Shown here: positions 36,876 to 45,952 of the stretch, piece after piece
Position numbering within the stretch: the stretch's first letter is position 1
Layout: each line of letters starts with the position of its first letter
Assembly (NCBI GenBank): GCA_947494335.1
Contig: CANLUT010000004.1
Span: 124,001 to 188,000, forward strand
Direction: 5' to 3'
Length of the DNA: 64,000 nucleotides
Source: Oligoflexales bacterium
Lineage (GTDB): Bacteria > Bdellovibrionota_B > Oligoflexia > Oligoflexales > RGVZ01
Translations under genes and position numbers: made by a program
Notes under the pieces: generated by a model
Seen by the model: the letters and a program-made list of their open reading frames with translations, nothing else
What the model was told of the DNA's origin: nothing
Database searches by the model: none

Positions 36876-36898
36876 AAAACATCCGATCAGGCGATCGG
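36874..36898 (-). terminator. gltX terminator containing the gltX stop codon
   Basis: On the minus strand CCGATC-GCCT-GATCGG followed by ATGTTTTTT. The gltX TGA (36889-36887) lies inside the hairpin. The six-base stem is short but the T run is strong. Confidence 0.6.
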
Positions 36899-38347
36899 AG
36901 CCGGAGGCATGGTGGCCAAGGCTTGGATACAGTCACGCATACGGAATCGAACCATCTCTCGACCAATCAGCTCCATGCTTTCAAATAAAGGTGGAGAGTC
37001 CTTGCGACCTGTGACCACAAGACGAAGCGTCATAAAAATATCCTTCGGCTTCCATCCAATCTCATCTTTGTAGGCTTCAATCACGGCCTTGATGCGCTCG
37101 TGCTCCCAATCGTAAAGATCATCAAGTTTTTCTACCAGACCACTTAGCATTCCCATAATATCGGAAGTAGATTTACCTTTCGGAATAATCTCAGCGCCGC
37201 GGTAGTCCAGGGCACCATTGAAGAAAAATGAGTTGTTGTCGACAAACTGCTCAAAACGGGACATTCGCTCAAGAACAAATGGCTTTAACGCGCGTAAATA
37301 GTCATCTGTGAAAATCTCATTACGTACAAAATTTACAAATTGGTCCGTCGACATCTTGTGCATGTAGTGCGCATTCATCCAGGTCAACTTGACGGTATCA
37401 AAAACCGGACCTCCGAGATGGATATCTTTGAAATCAAACTTCTTCATCATCTCTTCGATCGTGAAGAACTCGACATCATCACCAAAACTCCAACCCATAT
37501 TTGCGAGAAAATTCATCAGGGTGACAGGTAGAATTCCCGCGCGCTGGTAATAGGTTAGAGCAACCGGGTTTTTCCTTTTAGAAATTTTTGACTTATCGGC
37601 GTTCCGCAAAAGCGGTAAATGGGCAAACTTTGGCTTTTCCCACCCAAATGCATCGTAAAGGACAACGTGTTTAGGGGTGCTGTTAATCCACTCTTCGGCG
37701 CGAATCACATGTGAAATTTTCATTAAGTGGTCATCGACCACATTGGCTAGATGGTAGGTTGGATAGCCATCACTCTTCAAAAGAACCTGATCATCCAGGC
37801 GGTCATTTTCTATTTCCACGACACCGCGGATCTCATCCACAAAACTTGTGACTCCAGACACAGGCATTTTTAGACGAATGACGTGAGGTTGACCCTTTTT
37901 CAGTTGGTCCTCGACCTCCGAGTCTTTTAGTCCCCGGCAGTGGCGGTCGTAAGCTGTTGTAACGCCTGCCTCTCGCTGCTGTGCTCGGACTGCATCTAAG
38001 CGCTCAGCCGTGCAGAAGCAACGGTAAGCATGCCCTGACTTTATCAGTAAATCCGCATGTTCCCGGTAAATGGCGGTCCTTTCGGACTGCCGGTAAGGGC
38101 CACAGCTGCCGCCCTTATCTGGCCCCTCGTCCCATTCTAGCCCAAGCCAGCGTAGGCTCCTCATGATCATGGCCTCTGAGCTGGATTTAGCCCTCACCTG
38201 GTCCGTATCTTCGATACGAAGCAGGAAGTCTCCGCCGTGCTTTTTGGCATAGACGTAGTTAAAAAGAGCAACATAGGCCGTCCCAACGTGGGGGTCGCCG
38301 GTGGGTGATGGGGCAATGCGAACGCGGACTTTTTTGAAATAGCTCAT
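36887..38347 (-). CDS. gltX: Glutamyl-tRNA synthetase
   Basis: About 486 residues. Class I synthetase that charges tRNA-Glu. IAPSPTGDPHVGT contains the HIGH-type motif as PHVG, LLRIEDTD follows, and SKISKR is the KMSKS motif. The C-terminal anticodon-binding part is present and the length is standard. Start at ATG 38347, where homologues begin; the frame stays open upstream and reads like a lipoprotein signal (see findings). TAGG precedes the ATG only weakly. Confidence 0.96.
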   Translation of the reverse strand: MSYFKKVRVRIAPSPTGDPHVGTAYVALFNYVYAKKHGGDFLLRIEDTDQVRAKSSSEAMIMRSLRWLGLEWDEGPDKGGSCGPYRQSERTAIYREHADLLIKSGHAYRCFCTAERLDAVRAQQREAGVTTAYDRHCRGLKDSEVEDQLKKGQPHVIRLKMPVSGVTSFVDEIRGVVEIENDRLDDQVLLKSDGYPTYHLANVVDDHLMKISHVIRAEEWINSTPKHVVLYDAFGWEKPKFAHLPLLRNADKSKISKRKNPVALTYYQRAGILPVTLMNFLANMGWSFGDDVEFFTIEEMMKKFDFKDIHLGGPVFDTVKLTWMNAHYMHKMSTDQFVNFVRNEIFTDDYLRALKPFVLERMSRFEQFVDNNSFFFNGALDYRGAEIIPKGKSTSDIMGMLSGLVEKLDDLYDWEHERIKAVIEAYKDEIGWKPKDIFMTLRLVVTGRKDSPPLFESMELIGREMVRFRMRDCIQALATMPPAPIA

Positions 38348-38494
38348 TGAGTCGAAACCTAGCTTTCTTAGTCTTGAATCCTTAAGCAAGTCACTGTATA
38401 CAACGGAGCCGACATTGCTGTTTTTAAGACCACTACAACCCGCAAGTACGGCTAGCAGAGTCGTTAGAATCGATTACACGAGGCAATCTTTTAA

Positions 38495-39463
38495 ATGAAC
38501 GGTCTGAATTCCTCAACAAATACCTTGGGACAAGACACGCTGGATACCCCGGTCTCCAATGATCGCAGAAGCACGCTTTTTGTCCGGGATGTTGGCAAGA
38601 TAGACAGCGCTTTATTCGATCCGGGCTTGGGGATTATCGGGCAAAGCTGGTACGTGGACGTCTGGCTGACCGGAACCCTCGATGAAAACGGATTTGTCTT
38701 TGATTTTAGCCCACTTAAGGCTCTTATTCGGCAGACATTGGCTAGCACCCTGGACCACGCCTTGATTATTCCGGTGGGGAGTCAGACCGTCCAGTTCAGC
38801 GAGTTTGGATCCGGCGAGCGCTGGACCCTAAAAAGCAAGCCGCGTGGCGAAACCAGAGAATCACGCTGGGAGTACTCATCTCCTAAAGGATCGGTATTCC
38901 CTGTTCATACAATCGCACTCAAGACGACCAATATTGAACAAGAGTTTGGCCGGATTCTGCGACATCGGCTTCCACCCAGCGTACACCATTTAGCTGTTAA
39001 ACTGCGCGAGGAAAGCATTGCTCCCACAGAGGCTAGCTTTCGATACACACACGGCATCAAAGGCCATAACGGCCTCTGCCAACGACTTTTTCATGGTCAC
39101 CGCAGCCGGATAGAAATTTTCATTGGCGAAGAGCGACGACCTGATCTTGAGCACTTTGTTGCACGTGAAATTTTCGGCTCCAACATTCACATCGCCACAG
39201 TCGACCAGATCAAATCTGGAGATGGAGACGTCGGTTATCGTGGTAAAACTGACGCGCCAGTAACCTTGGCTTACAATGGAACACTAGGATCCTTCGAAGC
39301 TACGCTACCCTCGAATCGCATTTTCTTCGTCGAGGGAGAGACCAGCATTGAGTCGATGGCGCGGGAAGTGGCACGATTGATCAAGCGAGAGGAAAAGCCG
39401 TCCGACAAGATCCGGGCCGTTTGCTACGAAGGAATTGATAAAGGCGCAGAGTTCATTCTCTGA
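38495..39463 (+). CDS. Tandem QueD/6-pyruvoyl-tetrahydropterin synthase-like protein
   Basis: 322 residues; QueD and PTPS proteins have 120-150, so this is two T-fold units in one chain. The first (about 27-160) keeps the family's FVFDFSPLK and LDHALI segments but has GQSW where the zinc HGH should be. The second (about 165-322) keeps H186, C195 and FHGH (H200, H202), the zinc ligands and catalytic Cys of PTPS enzymes. The halves thus look complementary rather than redundant. A pterin or queuosine-precursor role is likely by family; no other que or fol genes are near except pabA at 40328. Starts from its own upstream region, divergent from gltX. Confidence 0.75.
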   Translation: MNGLNSSTNTLGQDTLDTPVSNDRRSTLFVRDVGKIDSALFDPGLGIIGQSWYVDVWLTGTLDENGFVFDFSPLKALIRQTLASTLDHALIIPVGSQTVQFSEFGSGERWTLKSKPRGETRESRWEYSSPKGSVFPVHTIALKTTNIEQEFGRILRHRLPPSVHHLAVKLREESIAPTEASFRYTHGIKGHNGLCQRLFHGHRSRIEIFIGEERRPDLEHFVAREIFGSNIHIATVDQIKSGDGDVGYRGKTDAPVTLAYNGTLGSFEATLPSNRIFFVEGETSIESMAREVARLIKREEKPSDKIRAVCYEGIDKGAEFIL

Positions 39464-39490
39464 CCTGAATTCGCTCTCTCATGACCCATA

Positions 39491-40279
39491 CTACATTCCA
39501 AAAGACACCTTAGCGGCGAAACTCGCTGGGTCGCGTCCAAACTGACTGTATTCTAATGCTGCGTTGCAAAATGGCGGCAGCAGCTGGTACTGCAACCCCA
39601 CTGATCTGGTTGTCCTCGCGAGAACCCGTCTCACTTCACCTTCTGGGCCCTCAGACAGACTCAAACTCGTTCCGTAGGTGTCTCCGTAATGAAGACGCAG
39701 GTCATGACGAGCTAATCCGTAGGATCCGTAGACTGTAAATAAACGTAGGAAACCATAACTCGCTAGCACGCTTCCCTCTATGGCTGATGCATCGGTCGTC
39801 GCCATTCCGATGAAACGACTGTATTGCCCGCGCAAGGCGAGAGCGGGGCGCGCAAATGCCTCGTAGATGGTCCATTGGAGGTAACCAGCGATGAACTTTG
39901 AATCTGTGCTTGGATCACGCGCTAGCCCTGCCCCGATGTCGAGAGACCACGGCAAACCCTTATGAACGTGCACCTGGCCCATGGTGACACGCCCCTTGTT
40001 GGTATCATTACCTGTCGCATCAACTCCCGCCTGACGCCAATGCTCGCGTCTAAGTCGATAACTGTCAGGACCAGCATAACTGACCAGGCCAGCCCCAATC
40101 CCAACGCCCAGCGTTCCATGACTTCCTGCATGTTCAAGCGGAGAGTAGTGATTCACCCGCGATAAAAAATCAAAGTAGTCAGATAACTCTGCGTCGCTAA
40201 CGGTCGCAGTTGCATGACTCATATCTATAGCAAACAAAATCGGTAAAAAAATCAGCCTAGACGAGCACCTAGCAACCAT
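39491..40279 (-). CDS. Exported protein, probable outer-membrane beta-barrel
   Basis: About 262 residues from ATG 40279, which has GGAGAG upstream; the longer frame to 40351 adds a hydrophilic stretch and would overlap pabA. Residues 1-24 form a signal peptide ending ATA. The remainder is Gly- and Tyr-rich with alternating strands (GVGIGAGLVSYAG, LASYGFLRLFTVYGSYGLA) and ends KVSFGM. No family recognised. Divergent from pabA with a 48-base gap. Confidence 0.5.
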   Translation of the reverse strand: MVARCSSRLIFLPILFAIDMSHATATVSDAELSDYFDFLSRVNHYSPLEHAGSHGTLGVGIGAGLVSYAGPDSYRLRREHWRQAGVDATGNDTNKGRVTMGQVHVHKGLPWSLDIGAGLARDPSTDSKFIAGYLQWTIYEAFARPALALRGQYSRFIGMATTDASAIEGSVLASYGFLRLFTVYGSYGLARHDLRLHYGDTYGTSLSLSEGPEGEVRRVLARTTRSVGLQYQLLPPFCNAALEYSQFGRDPASFAAKVSFGM

Positions 40280-40327
40280 GTTTTTATCTCTCCGGTTTTC
40301 AATCGATTTGCCGATCAGGACCCGAAA

Positions 40328-40918
40328 ATGGATATAGCGTTCATTGATCATTATGACAGTTTCAGCTTCAACGTTCTAGACTGGCTGAAACGCGCTGGCG
40401 AGGGGCGTATTTCCATAAATAGAATTGTCGCAGGTGATGAGGCGTCATTGGCACGAGTCAAATACTCACCGATTCCCATTGTTATTTCACCAGGTCCCGG
40501 GCGACCATCCGACTACCCGCGTACGCTCGAACTTTTAAAAAACCTTATCGACAAGGTTCCTATTCTTGGCATTTGTCTGGGACATCAAATGCTGGGCGAG
40601 CTTGCCGGGGGAAGGATTATTAAGGCATCTAATCCTTGGCACGGAACCACGTCATCAATTCGCGTAACTGCGAACAATTGGTTTACGGAAAATCTACCAC
40701 AGCAATTTAATGCTATCGCTTACAATTCACTCGTAATTGACCCACAACAGATTTGCTCCAAAGAATGGCTAGCACTTGGGTCAAATCAAATAGGCGAATT
40801 GATGATGATGAGTCATGCCACGAAACCCATCGCGTCGGTCCAATTTCACCCTGAGTCATTTGGTTCGGAGTGTGGGCTAACGCTCGCGAAAAATTTTATT
40901 AAACGGCTATCTTCTTAA
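40328..40918 (+). CDS. pabA: Anthranilate / aminodeoxychorismate synthase glutaminase subunit
   Basis: 196 residues. Class I glutamine amidotransferase: IDHYDSFSFNV at the N-terminus, ISPGPGRP, nucleophile C83 in GICLGHQ, and H174/E176 in FHPESFGS. It supplies ammonia to a chorismate-binding partner to make aminodeoxychorismate (folate) or anthranilate (tryptophan). PabA and TrpG cannot be told apart here, and no partner subunit gene is adjacent. ATG overlaps no neighbour; the upstream barrel-like gene is divergent. Confidence 0.88.
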   Translation: MDIAFIDHYDSFSFNVLDWLKRAGEGRISINRIVAGDEASLARVKYSPIPIVISPGPGRPSDYPRTLELLKNLIDKVPILGICLGHQMLGELAGGRIIKASNPWHGTTSSIRVTANNWFTENLPQQFNAIAYNSLVIDPQQICSKEWLALGSNQIGELMMMSHATKPIASVQFHPESFGSECGLTLAKNFIKRLSS

Positions 40919-40939
40919 CATCTAATACAGCGAATCCGG

Positions 40940-40945
40940 TATAAT
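40940..40945 (+). promoter_or_regulatory. Perfect -10 box upstream of the PDZ-thioredoxin gene
   Basis: TATAAT at 40940-40945, about 41 bases before the start codon; -35 weak. Confidence 0.4.
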
Positions 40946-40986
40946 CGTATCTGATAAAAAAATATCCCAGACCCAAAGAGGCAAAA

Positions 40987-41799
40987 ATGAATTCACCAAA
41001 ATGGCTCGTTGTCATTGCCGTTCTCGAGCTTTTCGGAAATACATTGTATAGCGGTCACGCCCATGCGCAGGCTTTAGAGCCGAAAAAGGCAAATGTTGCT
41101 GCAAAACCTTGGCTAGGCATCGCCATTGACCAGGGATCCAAGGGTGTTTTAGTAAAAGGCGTCTTACCCGATACGCCCGCAGAAAAGGCCGGTTTTCAAG
41201 TTGGAGATGAGGTTCTGAAAATTGACAAATCAGTCGTCAAAAATCCAAACGAGCTTATCAATGTCATAGGCGCCTCTGGTATCGGACAAACCGTAACCAT
41301 AGAAATTCTACGAAACAAAAAGACAATCACAAAAAAATTAAAACTGGTTCTCAGACCTGACGAACTGCAGCTACTTCGCGATCGACTGGTTGCAAAGCCC
41401 GCTCCAAGCTTTGATCTTGAGGTGATTCATGGCAAGGAGACAGGAAGCCTTGAAAAGCTTAAGGGACGGATTGTGGTCGTTGAATTCTGGGCCACATGGT
41501 GCCCGGCATGCCGTGCTACGCATCCAAGACTATCTGAGTTTGCTGCTCAAAATCCAAAAATCGCTGTTCTCGCCGTCAGCGAAGAAGAAAAAGACGTTCT
41601 TCAAAGCTATGCAAATCGATTAAAACCAAATTTCACAATTCTTCGCGATGCAGATGGTAAGTCTCCAGCCGCCTGGTCAGCAGGATCCATTCCAATGCTG
41701 AGCGTGATCGGCAAGGATGGAAAAGTTATGTTTGTTACAGTCGGAGCTGGAGATGCTGCGGAGGAAGCTCTTAAGTTTGCCGCTTCGATGACAAAATAA
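40987..41799 (+). CDS. Exported PDZ-TlpA-type thioredoxin fusion
   Basis: 270 residues. Residues 1-28 are a signal peptide ending AQA. Residues about 40-120 are a PDZ domain (GVLVKGVLPDTPAEKAG, then GDEVLKID). Residues about 135-270 are a TlpA/AhpC-like thioredoxin domain with VVEFWATWCPAC (active site C172 and C175) and IPMLSVI holding the cis-Pro. Such thioredoxins act in the periplasm as disulfide reductants, for example in cytochrome c maturation. The PDZ domain may dock it to partners. GAGG lies 6 bases before the ATG. Monocistronic, converging on murG. Confidence 0.88.
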   Translation: MNSPKWLVVIAVLELFGNTLYSGHAHAQALEPKKANVAAKPWLGIAIDQGSKGVLVKGVLPDTPAEKAGFQVGDEVLKIDKSVVKNPNELINVIGASGIGQTVTIEILRNKKTITKKLKLVLRPDELQLLRDRLVAKPAPSFDLEVIHGKETGSLEKLKGRIVVVEFWATWCPACRATHPRLSEFAAQNPKIAVLAVSEEEKDVLQSYANRLKPNFTILRDADGKSPAAWSAGSIPMLSVIGKDGKVMFVTVGAGDAAEEALKFAASMTK

Positions 41800-41836
41800 A
41801 ATCAACCACAGCAACAACAGCTTTTGCTAGGATCAA

Positions 41837-42904
41837 TCAGGACTGTCCAGCCGCCTCAAGAAGTATCTGAACAATCTTTGACGGCACAGACGCCACGTTC
41901 GCCGTTTGCTGGGCATCTTTTATGTCGTTAGCGGATTCCGCTAATTTAAAAATTGATTCCTGAAATTTAGCTGGTGTTATCGTGGATTCCTTGAGCTGAC
42001 TTGCCCAGCCTTTTGCTTCAAAACTATTGGCATTCAATATTTGATCACCACGGGAACCAATTTCGAGTGGAATGAGAAGCATTGGCTTATTCAGAGCCAA
42101 AAGTTCGAAAATACTGTTGGCTCCAGCCCTACTAACCACCAGCTCAGATGCTGCAAAAATATCTTTGAGTTGCTCACCTACAAACTCGAATCCACGATAA
42201 CCAGGAGAAGAGACATTGATAGACTTACCCTTACCGGTGAGATGAACAATATTAAACTTAGATAAGAGGTCGGGCAGAACATCGCGTAGTGCGTCATTGA
42301 TTCTCTGGGCGCCTTGACTGCCGCCCATCACCAACAAAATTGGCTTTTTATCACTAAACCCGCAATATGATCTCCCTGTTTCGACATCTCCAGAAAAGAG
42401 GTCAGGCCTAACAGGACTGCCAACCAAGATCGCCTTACCTGATCCAAGATACTTTTGAGTCTCGGGAAACGTATAGAGAATCTTTTTTGAAAAAGGGCCA
42501 ATAATCTTATTGGCCAGACCGGGAGAATAATCCGATTCGTGAGTCACAACCGGCACCCCACACATCCATGCAGCAAGAGTCACAGGGACTGCAACGAATC
42601 CGCCTTTACTGAAAATTACAGCTGGACGCAGTCTTAGCATCAACACAAACGCCTCAAAAAACCCTACAACAATTCGAAAAACATCCAAAAAATTCTGCAA
42701 ACTGAAATAGCGTCGAAGTTTTCCAGTAGAAATCTGGTGAAATGGTATTCCATGTTTAACAGCCAGCTCTTTTTCAATGCCACCTGATCCGATATAAACA
42801 ACGTCGAAATTGCTTTTACGCAGCTCTGACAAAATTGCCAAATGTGGCATTACATGGCCAGCCGTACCACCTCCAGTCAAAACAATTCTACGTCGACGGC
42901 TCAA
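41837..42904 (-). CDS. murG: UDP-GlcNAc:lipid I GlcNAc transferase MurG
   Basis: 355 residues, standard size. Converts lipid I to lipid II on the inner face of the membrane. GGTAGHVMPHLA, KGGFVAVP, THESDYSPGLANK, GGSQGAQRIN and the C-terminal SRAGANSIFELLALN are all MurG signatures. The start overlaps the stop of the MshEN gene by 4 bases (ATGA), so translation is coupled. It is the last gene of the long envelope operon. Unusually, no mur/fts cell-division cluster surrounds it. Confidence 0.97.
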   Translation of the reverse strand: MSRRRRIVLTGGGTAGHVMPHLAILSELRKSNFDVVYIGSGGIEKELAVKHGIPFHQISTGKLRRYFSLQNFLDVFRIVVGFFEAFVLMLRLRPAVIFSKGGFVAVPVTLAAWMCGVPVVTHESDYSPGLANKIIGPFSKKILYTFPETQKYLGSGKAILVGSPVRPDLFSGDVETGRSYCGFSDKKPILLVMGGSQGAQRINDALRDVLPDLLSKFNIVHLTGKGKSINVSSPGYRGFEFVGEQLKDIFAASELVVSRAGANSIFELLALNKPMLLIPLEIGSRGDQILNANSFEAKGWASQLKESTITPAKFQESIFKLAESANDIKDAQQTANVASVPSKIVQILLEAAGQS

Positions 42905-43404
42905 TTTGAACTCTCCTCAGCAGTCTCGATCGCAGAAAGTAGACTTGGCAACTGCATTGCTAACGGATAGTGCCTTTGAATAGCAGCTACGATCTCTGTC
43001 TTCTCTGCCACGAAAAATATCGTTTCCTTACCGGTCGTCGCAGCAACTGACTTCAAACGCTCCGGATCTGTGGGGTCCGCGATTGCGACCTTCAACTTTG
43101 AGCCATCCGAACTTATTTCGAACGGAAAGACGGTATGCTCGAGGGCAAGATTATAGGGAACAAATTTGAAAACATCGTGATTAACACTTCTTGATGGCAA
43201 TCGAGCCACCCGCTGCAGCTTCATGAAGTCTGATAAAATATCTGCCATTTTTGATTCTTCGACGATATTTGTCTCGATGCACGCGCGAAATCCATCGACC
43301 TTCCAACGATCCATAAAACCACGGATAACCCTCTGGGTTGATGTCGACAAGACACCCCGAGATTTCAAAATTTCAAAAATGGGGACGGGTTTGTCATGAT
43401 TCAT
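42901..43404 (-). CDS. Stand-alone MshEN/GspE N-terminal domain protein
   Basis: 167 residues. Residues about 45-150 match the N-terminal domain of type II secretion and pilus ATPases (GspE_N/MshEN): FKFVPYNLALEHTVFPFEI, LKVAIADPTD, then IFFVAEKTEIVAAIQRHY. There is no ATPase domain, so it cannot be a motor. MshEN domains in some proteins bind cyclic di-GMP; the critical residues are not clear here. Position, between a lipoprotein gene and murG with overlaps on both sides, suggests a link between envelope synthesis and regulation. Function unknown. Confidence 0.75.
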   Translation of the reverse strand: MNHDKPVPIFEILKSRGVLSTSTQRVIRGFMDRWKVDGFRACIETNIVEESKMADILSDFMKLQRVARLPSRSVNHDVFKFVPYNLALEHTVFPFEISSDGSKLKVAIADPTDPERLKSVAATTGKETIFFVAEKTEIVAAIQRHYPLAMQLPSLLSAIETAEESSN

Positions 43405-44113
43405 TTTGGATCACCCATTCAACCAAAAAGTCGTTAACGCCTGTTAGGGACACTAGAAGTCCTTCGCCAGTCTGTTCCCGACACAGTGTGACTTTTCTGC
43501 GCATTACCCCTAGAAATCCACCCCATTTTAGCACGGTACAGCTTTGGATGTCATCGGCGCGATTAGCCTTCGGAGCATGATCAACCTTCATCGTGATCGC
43601 AAAATCTCGATGGACATCTTGCCCCTTTAAGGAAACCTGACCAGCAGATGAAGAATTTAATGTCAATTGCTGCAGCCAGGCTGATGGCCAGACTCCGGAA
43701 AGCACACAGCCAATTTCTTCTGCGAGAATTGGGATTTCAAAACCGTCGATCGAAACAATACCTTGGATATTTTCAGAAATTTTAAGATCCTTCGGGCCTA
43801 CAACATTCCAACTGGGCATACGTCGCGAAACTTCAAAAACCGTGTCGCCCAAGATAGAGTTGAATTGAATATCTGCATTCCGCGCGTCAACTATGGACCA
43901 GACCATATTTGATGAAAATACGCGTATTCCGGATTTCTTAACCGTTAAAAGAGCATCACTATCAGCAGGCCAGCAATTCTGAAATATCGGCTGGAAAACA
44001 ATTGGGATCGCGGCTGGAGCTCTTTGCTTTAGCGCAGTCACACAAGATGCGGCGAGCAAGTTGATGATGATTCCGAAGAGGATCGCAGAAAGGAGATGCA
44101 ATTTCCGTGACAA
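43394..44113 (-). CDS. Lipoprotein, unrecognised
   Basis: 239 residues. Residues 1-24 are a lipoprotein signal with lipobox LAASC. The mature part is a strand-rich domain of about 200 residues (VWSIVDAR, DTVFEVSRR, ISENIQGIVSIDGFEIPI) loosely like the half-barrel folds of LolB-type proteins, but I cannot assign it. Directly after the TPR lipoprotein gene (2-base gap) and overlapping the MshEN gene by 11 bases, so the three are co-translated. It could handle lipids or lipoproteins at the outer membrane; that is a guess from context. Confidence 0.6.
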   Translation of the reverse strand: MSRKLHLLSAILFGIIINLLAASCVTALKQRAPAAIPIVFQPIFQNCWPADSDALLTVKKSGIRVFSSNMVWSIVDARNADIQFNSILGDTVFEVSRRMPSWNVVGPKDLKISENIQGIVSIDGFEIPILAEEIGCVLSGVWPSAWLQQLTLNSSSAGQVSLKGQDVHRDFAITMKVDHAPKANRADDIQSCTVLKWGGFLGVMRRKVTLCREQTGEGLLVSLTGVNDFLVEWVIQNES

Positions 44114-44115
44114 AG

Positions 44116-45921
44116 CTAGCCCCCCTTAGAAGCGAGACTTTTGAACTTCTTTTCAATTCTTTCCTGGTCACGGCGTTCATTTTTGCATTTTAAGGCCTTC
44201 TCATAGGCATCACGCGCTTTTTGTCGATCACCAAGCTCCATATGAGTGTCGGCAATATGTTCCCAAATGACCCCTTCGTCGCTGGCGAGCGTAGCCGCCC
44301 TTTCAAGGACCTCAAGTGCTCGTTTAAATTGTTTCTTCTGAAAGTAGAGCCAACCCAGCGAGTCCAAATAGGCGCCATTTTCCGGTTGGATTTTAATTGC
44401 TCGCTTAATAAGGTCCTCTGCCTCGTCTAACGCGCGCCCTTGCTCAACCAGCATGTAACCCAAAAAATTCAATGCTGCAGCATCATTTGGAGAGGCTGCT
44501 ATAACATCCCTCATAGCGGCCTCTGCTTCACCTGCATTCCCATAACGCTCTAGATAAGCCCCTCTGGCAAATATCAAACGTGTATTTTTTGGAAATTTTT
44601 TCAGACCGCGATCAATGGATTCAATTGCCTCACGGAAATTATCTCCAGCAGCAAAAACCTCTCCAAGCAGCAAATACGCTAGCGGCTGAACGTCCGGGCG
44701 GTCGCAAAGATTCTTTAAAATTATGATGGCATCATTTCGTCGCTCAAGTTCAATAAGAATCACGGCGTGAAGCCTCAAGGCGTCACTTTTCAGTGGTGAC
44801 TCGTTTTGAATTTTTGCAAATTGATCCAATGCCTCAGTTAGTTTGCCGATTTTCTGCAATGCGGCAGCATAGACGAATGTCGCTCGATCTGATTCAGGAA
44901 GCTGTGCAATCAATTCCTGAGCCTCTTTGAAGGCATCGTCATTTTTATTCATCTCCCAAAGAATGATCACTTTCTGCATTCTCAAACCCGGGACCTCGTC
45001 CCTCGCGTTTTCGATCATGTCATCAAGTAGGGAGACGGCATTTGCCAAATTCCCCAGTTCTTTGTAAAGCGCTATCATTCTCGAAACGAGTTCTTGATTT
45101 CCTGGATTGAAGCGATAGAGCTGCTCATACAGCTTCACCGCATCCTTACCCCTTTTATTGAGATCCAGAGATAGTGCGTAAATCAATGCCAGTTCTGGAT
45201 TGCTTTCTTGAAGCTCCCAAGCCCTTCGAGCTGGCTCCAAGCTGTCTTTAAGCTGTTTTGCAGAAATTAGTATCCGACTTAAAACAGACCATGCCTGTGC
45301 ACTTTGCGGATTTGCCTTAACCATCTTCTTTGCGATATCAATCGCTGCGGGCAGGCGATTCTCCTCCTGATAAGCTCTAATTAAGGCTAAGTATGCATTC
45401 TCCAGTCGAGGGTTTAGCTGTATTGCTTTTTTCAGCTGAACTTCAGCCTCTTTTATGTCGTCTGCAATCAGCAAGGTTTGACCAAACAAAAGTCTTATGT
45501 CGGCATCTTGAGGGTACAAAAGTGCCATGCGTCTTGCCTCAGTGAGACCATCTTGATCCTTCGGATTTACCAATACTTTTGAGCGAACCAGCTGAGCACC
45601 AGTAAATGAATTCGGATCAAGATTGTATGATGCCTCAAAGTGCGATGCTGCAGAATGTGTATCACCAGTTTGAAAAAGCTTTTCAGCAACAAGGAACTGA
45701 AAGATTGCATTGGCACGTCGATTTGCGGGGGACCACATCGCTGCCGCATCAAGTCCCGAGGCGTCATCAAGACCAGGCACATTTGCATCTGGCGTCTTCG
45801 TTTGCACATCGTTGGCATCCAGAACATCTTTGGACTTTTTCGGCATGGTTGCACGACAGGCAACAAGTAGCGAAGCAAGACAGACCATCAGATAAAATTT
45901 TTGACGTGCTACTACTTTCAA
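44116..45921 (-). CDS. TPR-repeat lipoprotein
   Basis: About 601 residues. Lipobox LLVAC near residue 21. The mature protein is built almost wholly of tetratricopeptide repeats (about 13-15), with typical Trp/Leu-Gly-Tyr/Ala-Phe/Pro spacing, for example AHLALIRAY-like and DSLGWLYFQK stretches. Such lipoproteins scaffold envelope complexes; partner unknown. TTG 45921 has AGGGG five bases upstream; GTG 45927 is nearer the same site and less well spaced. Separated by 31 bases from truA and followed by the unrecognised lipoprotein gene. Confidence 0.85.
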   Translation of the reverse strand: MKVVARQKFYLMVCLASLLVACRATMPKKSKDVLDANDVQTKTPDANVPGLDDASGLDAAAMWSPANRRANAIFQFLVAEKLFQTGDTHSAASHFEASYNLDPNSFTGAQLVRSKVLVNPKDQDGLTEARRMALLYPQDADIRLLFGQTLLIADDIKEAEVQLKKAIQLNPRLENAYLALIRAYQEENRLPAAIDIAKKMVKANPQSAQAWSVLSRILISAKQLKDSLEPARRAWELQESNPELALIYALSLDLNKRGKDAVKLYEQLYRFNPGNQELVSRMIALYKELGNLANAVSLLDDMIENARDEVPGLRMQKVIILWEMNKNDDAFKEAQELIAQLPESDRATFVYAAALQKIGKLTEALDQFAKIQNESPLKSDALRLHAVILIELERRNDAIIILKNLCDRPDVQPLAYLLLGEVFAAGDNFREAIESIDRGLKKFPKNTRLIFARGAYLERYGNAGEAEAAMRDVIAASPNDAAALNFLGYMLVEQGRALDEAEDLIKRAIKIQPENGAYLDSLGWLYFQKKQFKRALEVLERAATLASDEGVIWEHIADTHMELGDRQKARDAYEKALKCKNERRDQERIEKKFKSLASKGG

Positions 45922-45952
45922 ACACACCCCTTTTCCCGGATCTATGGCTGAC

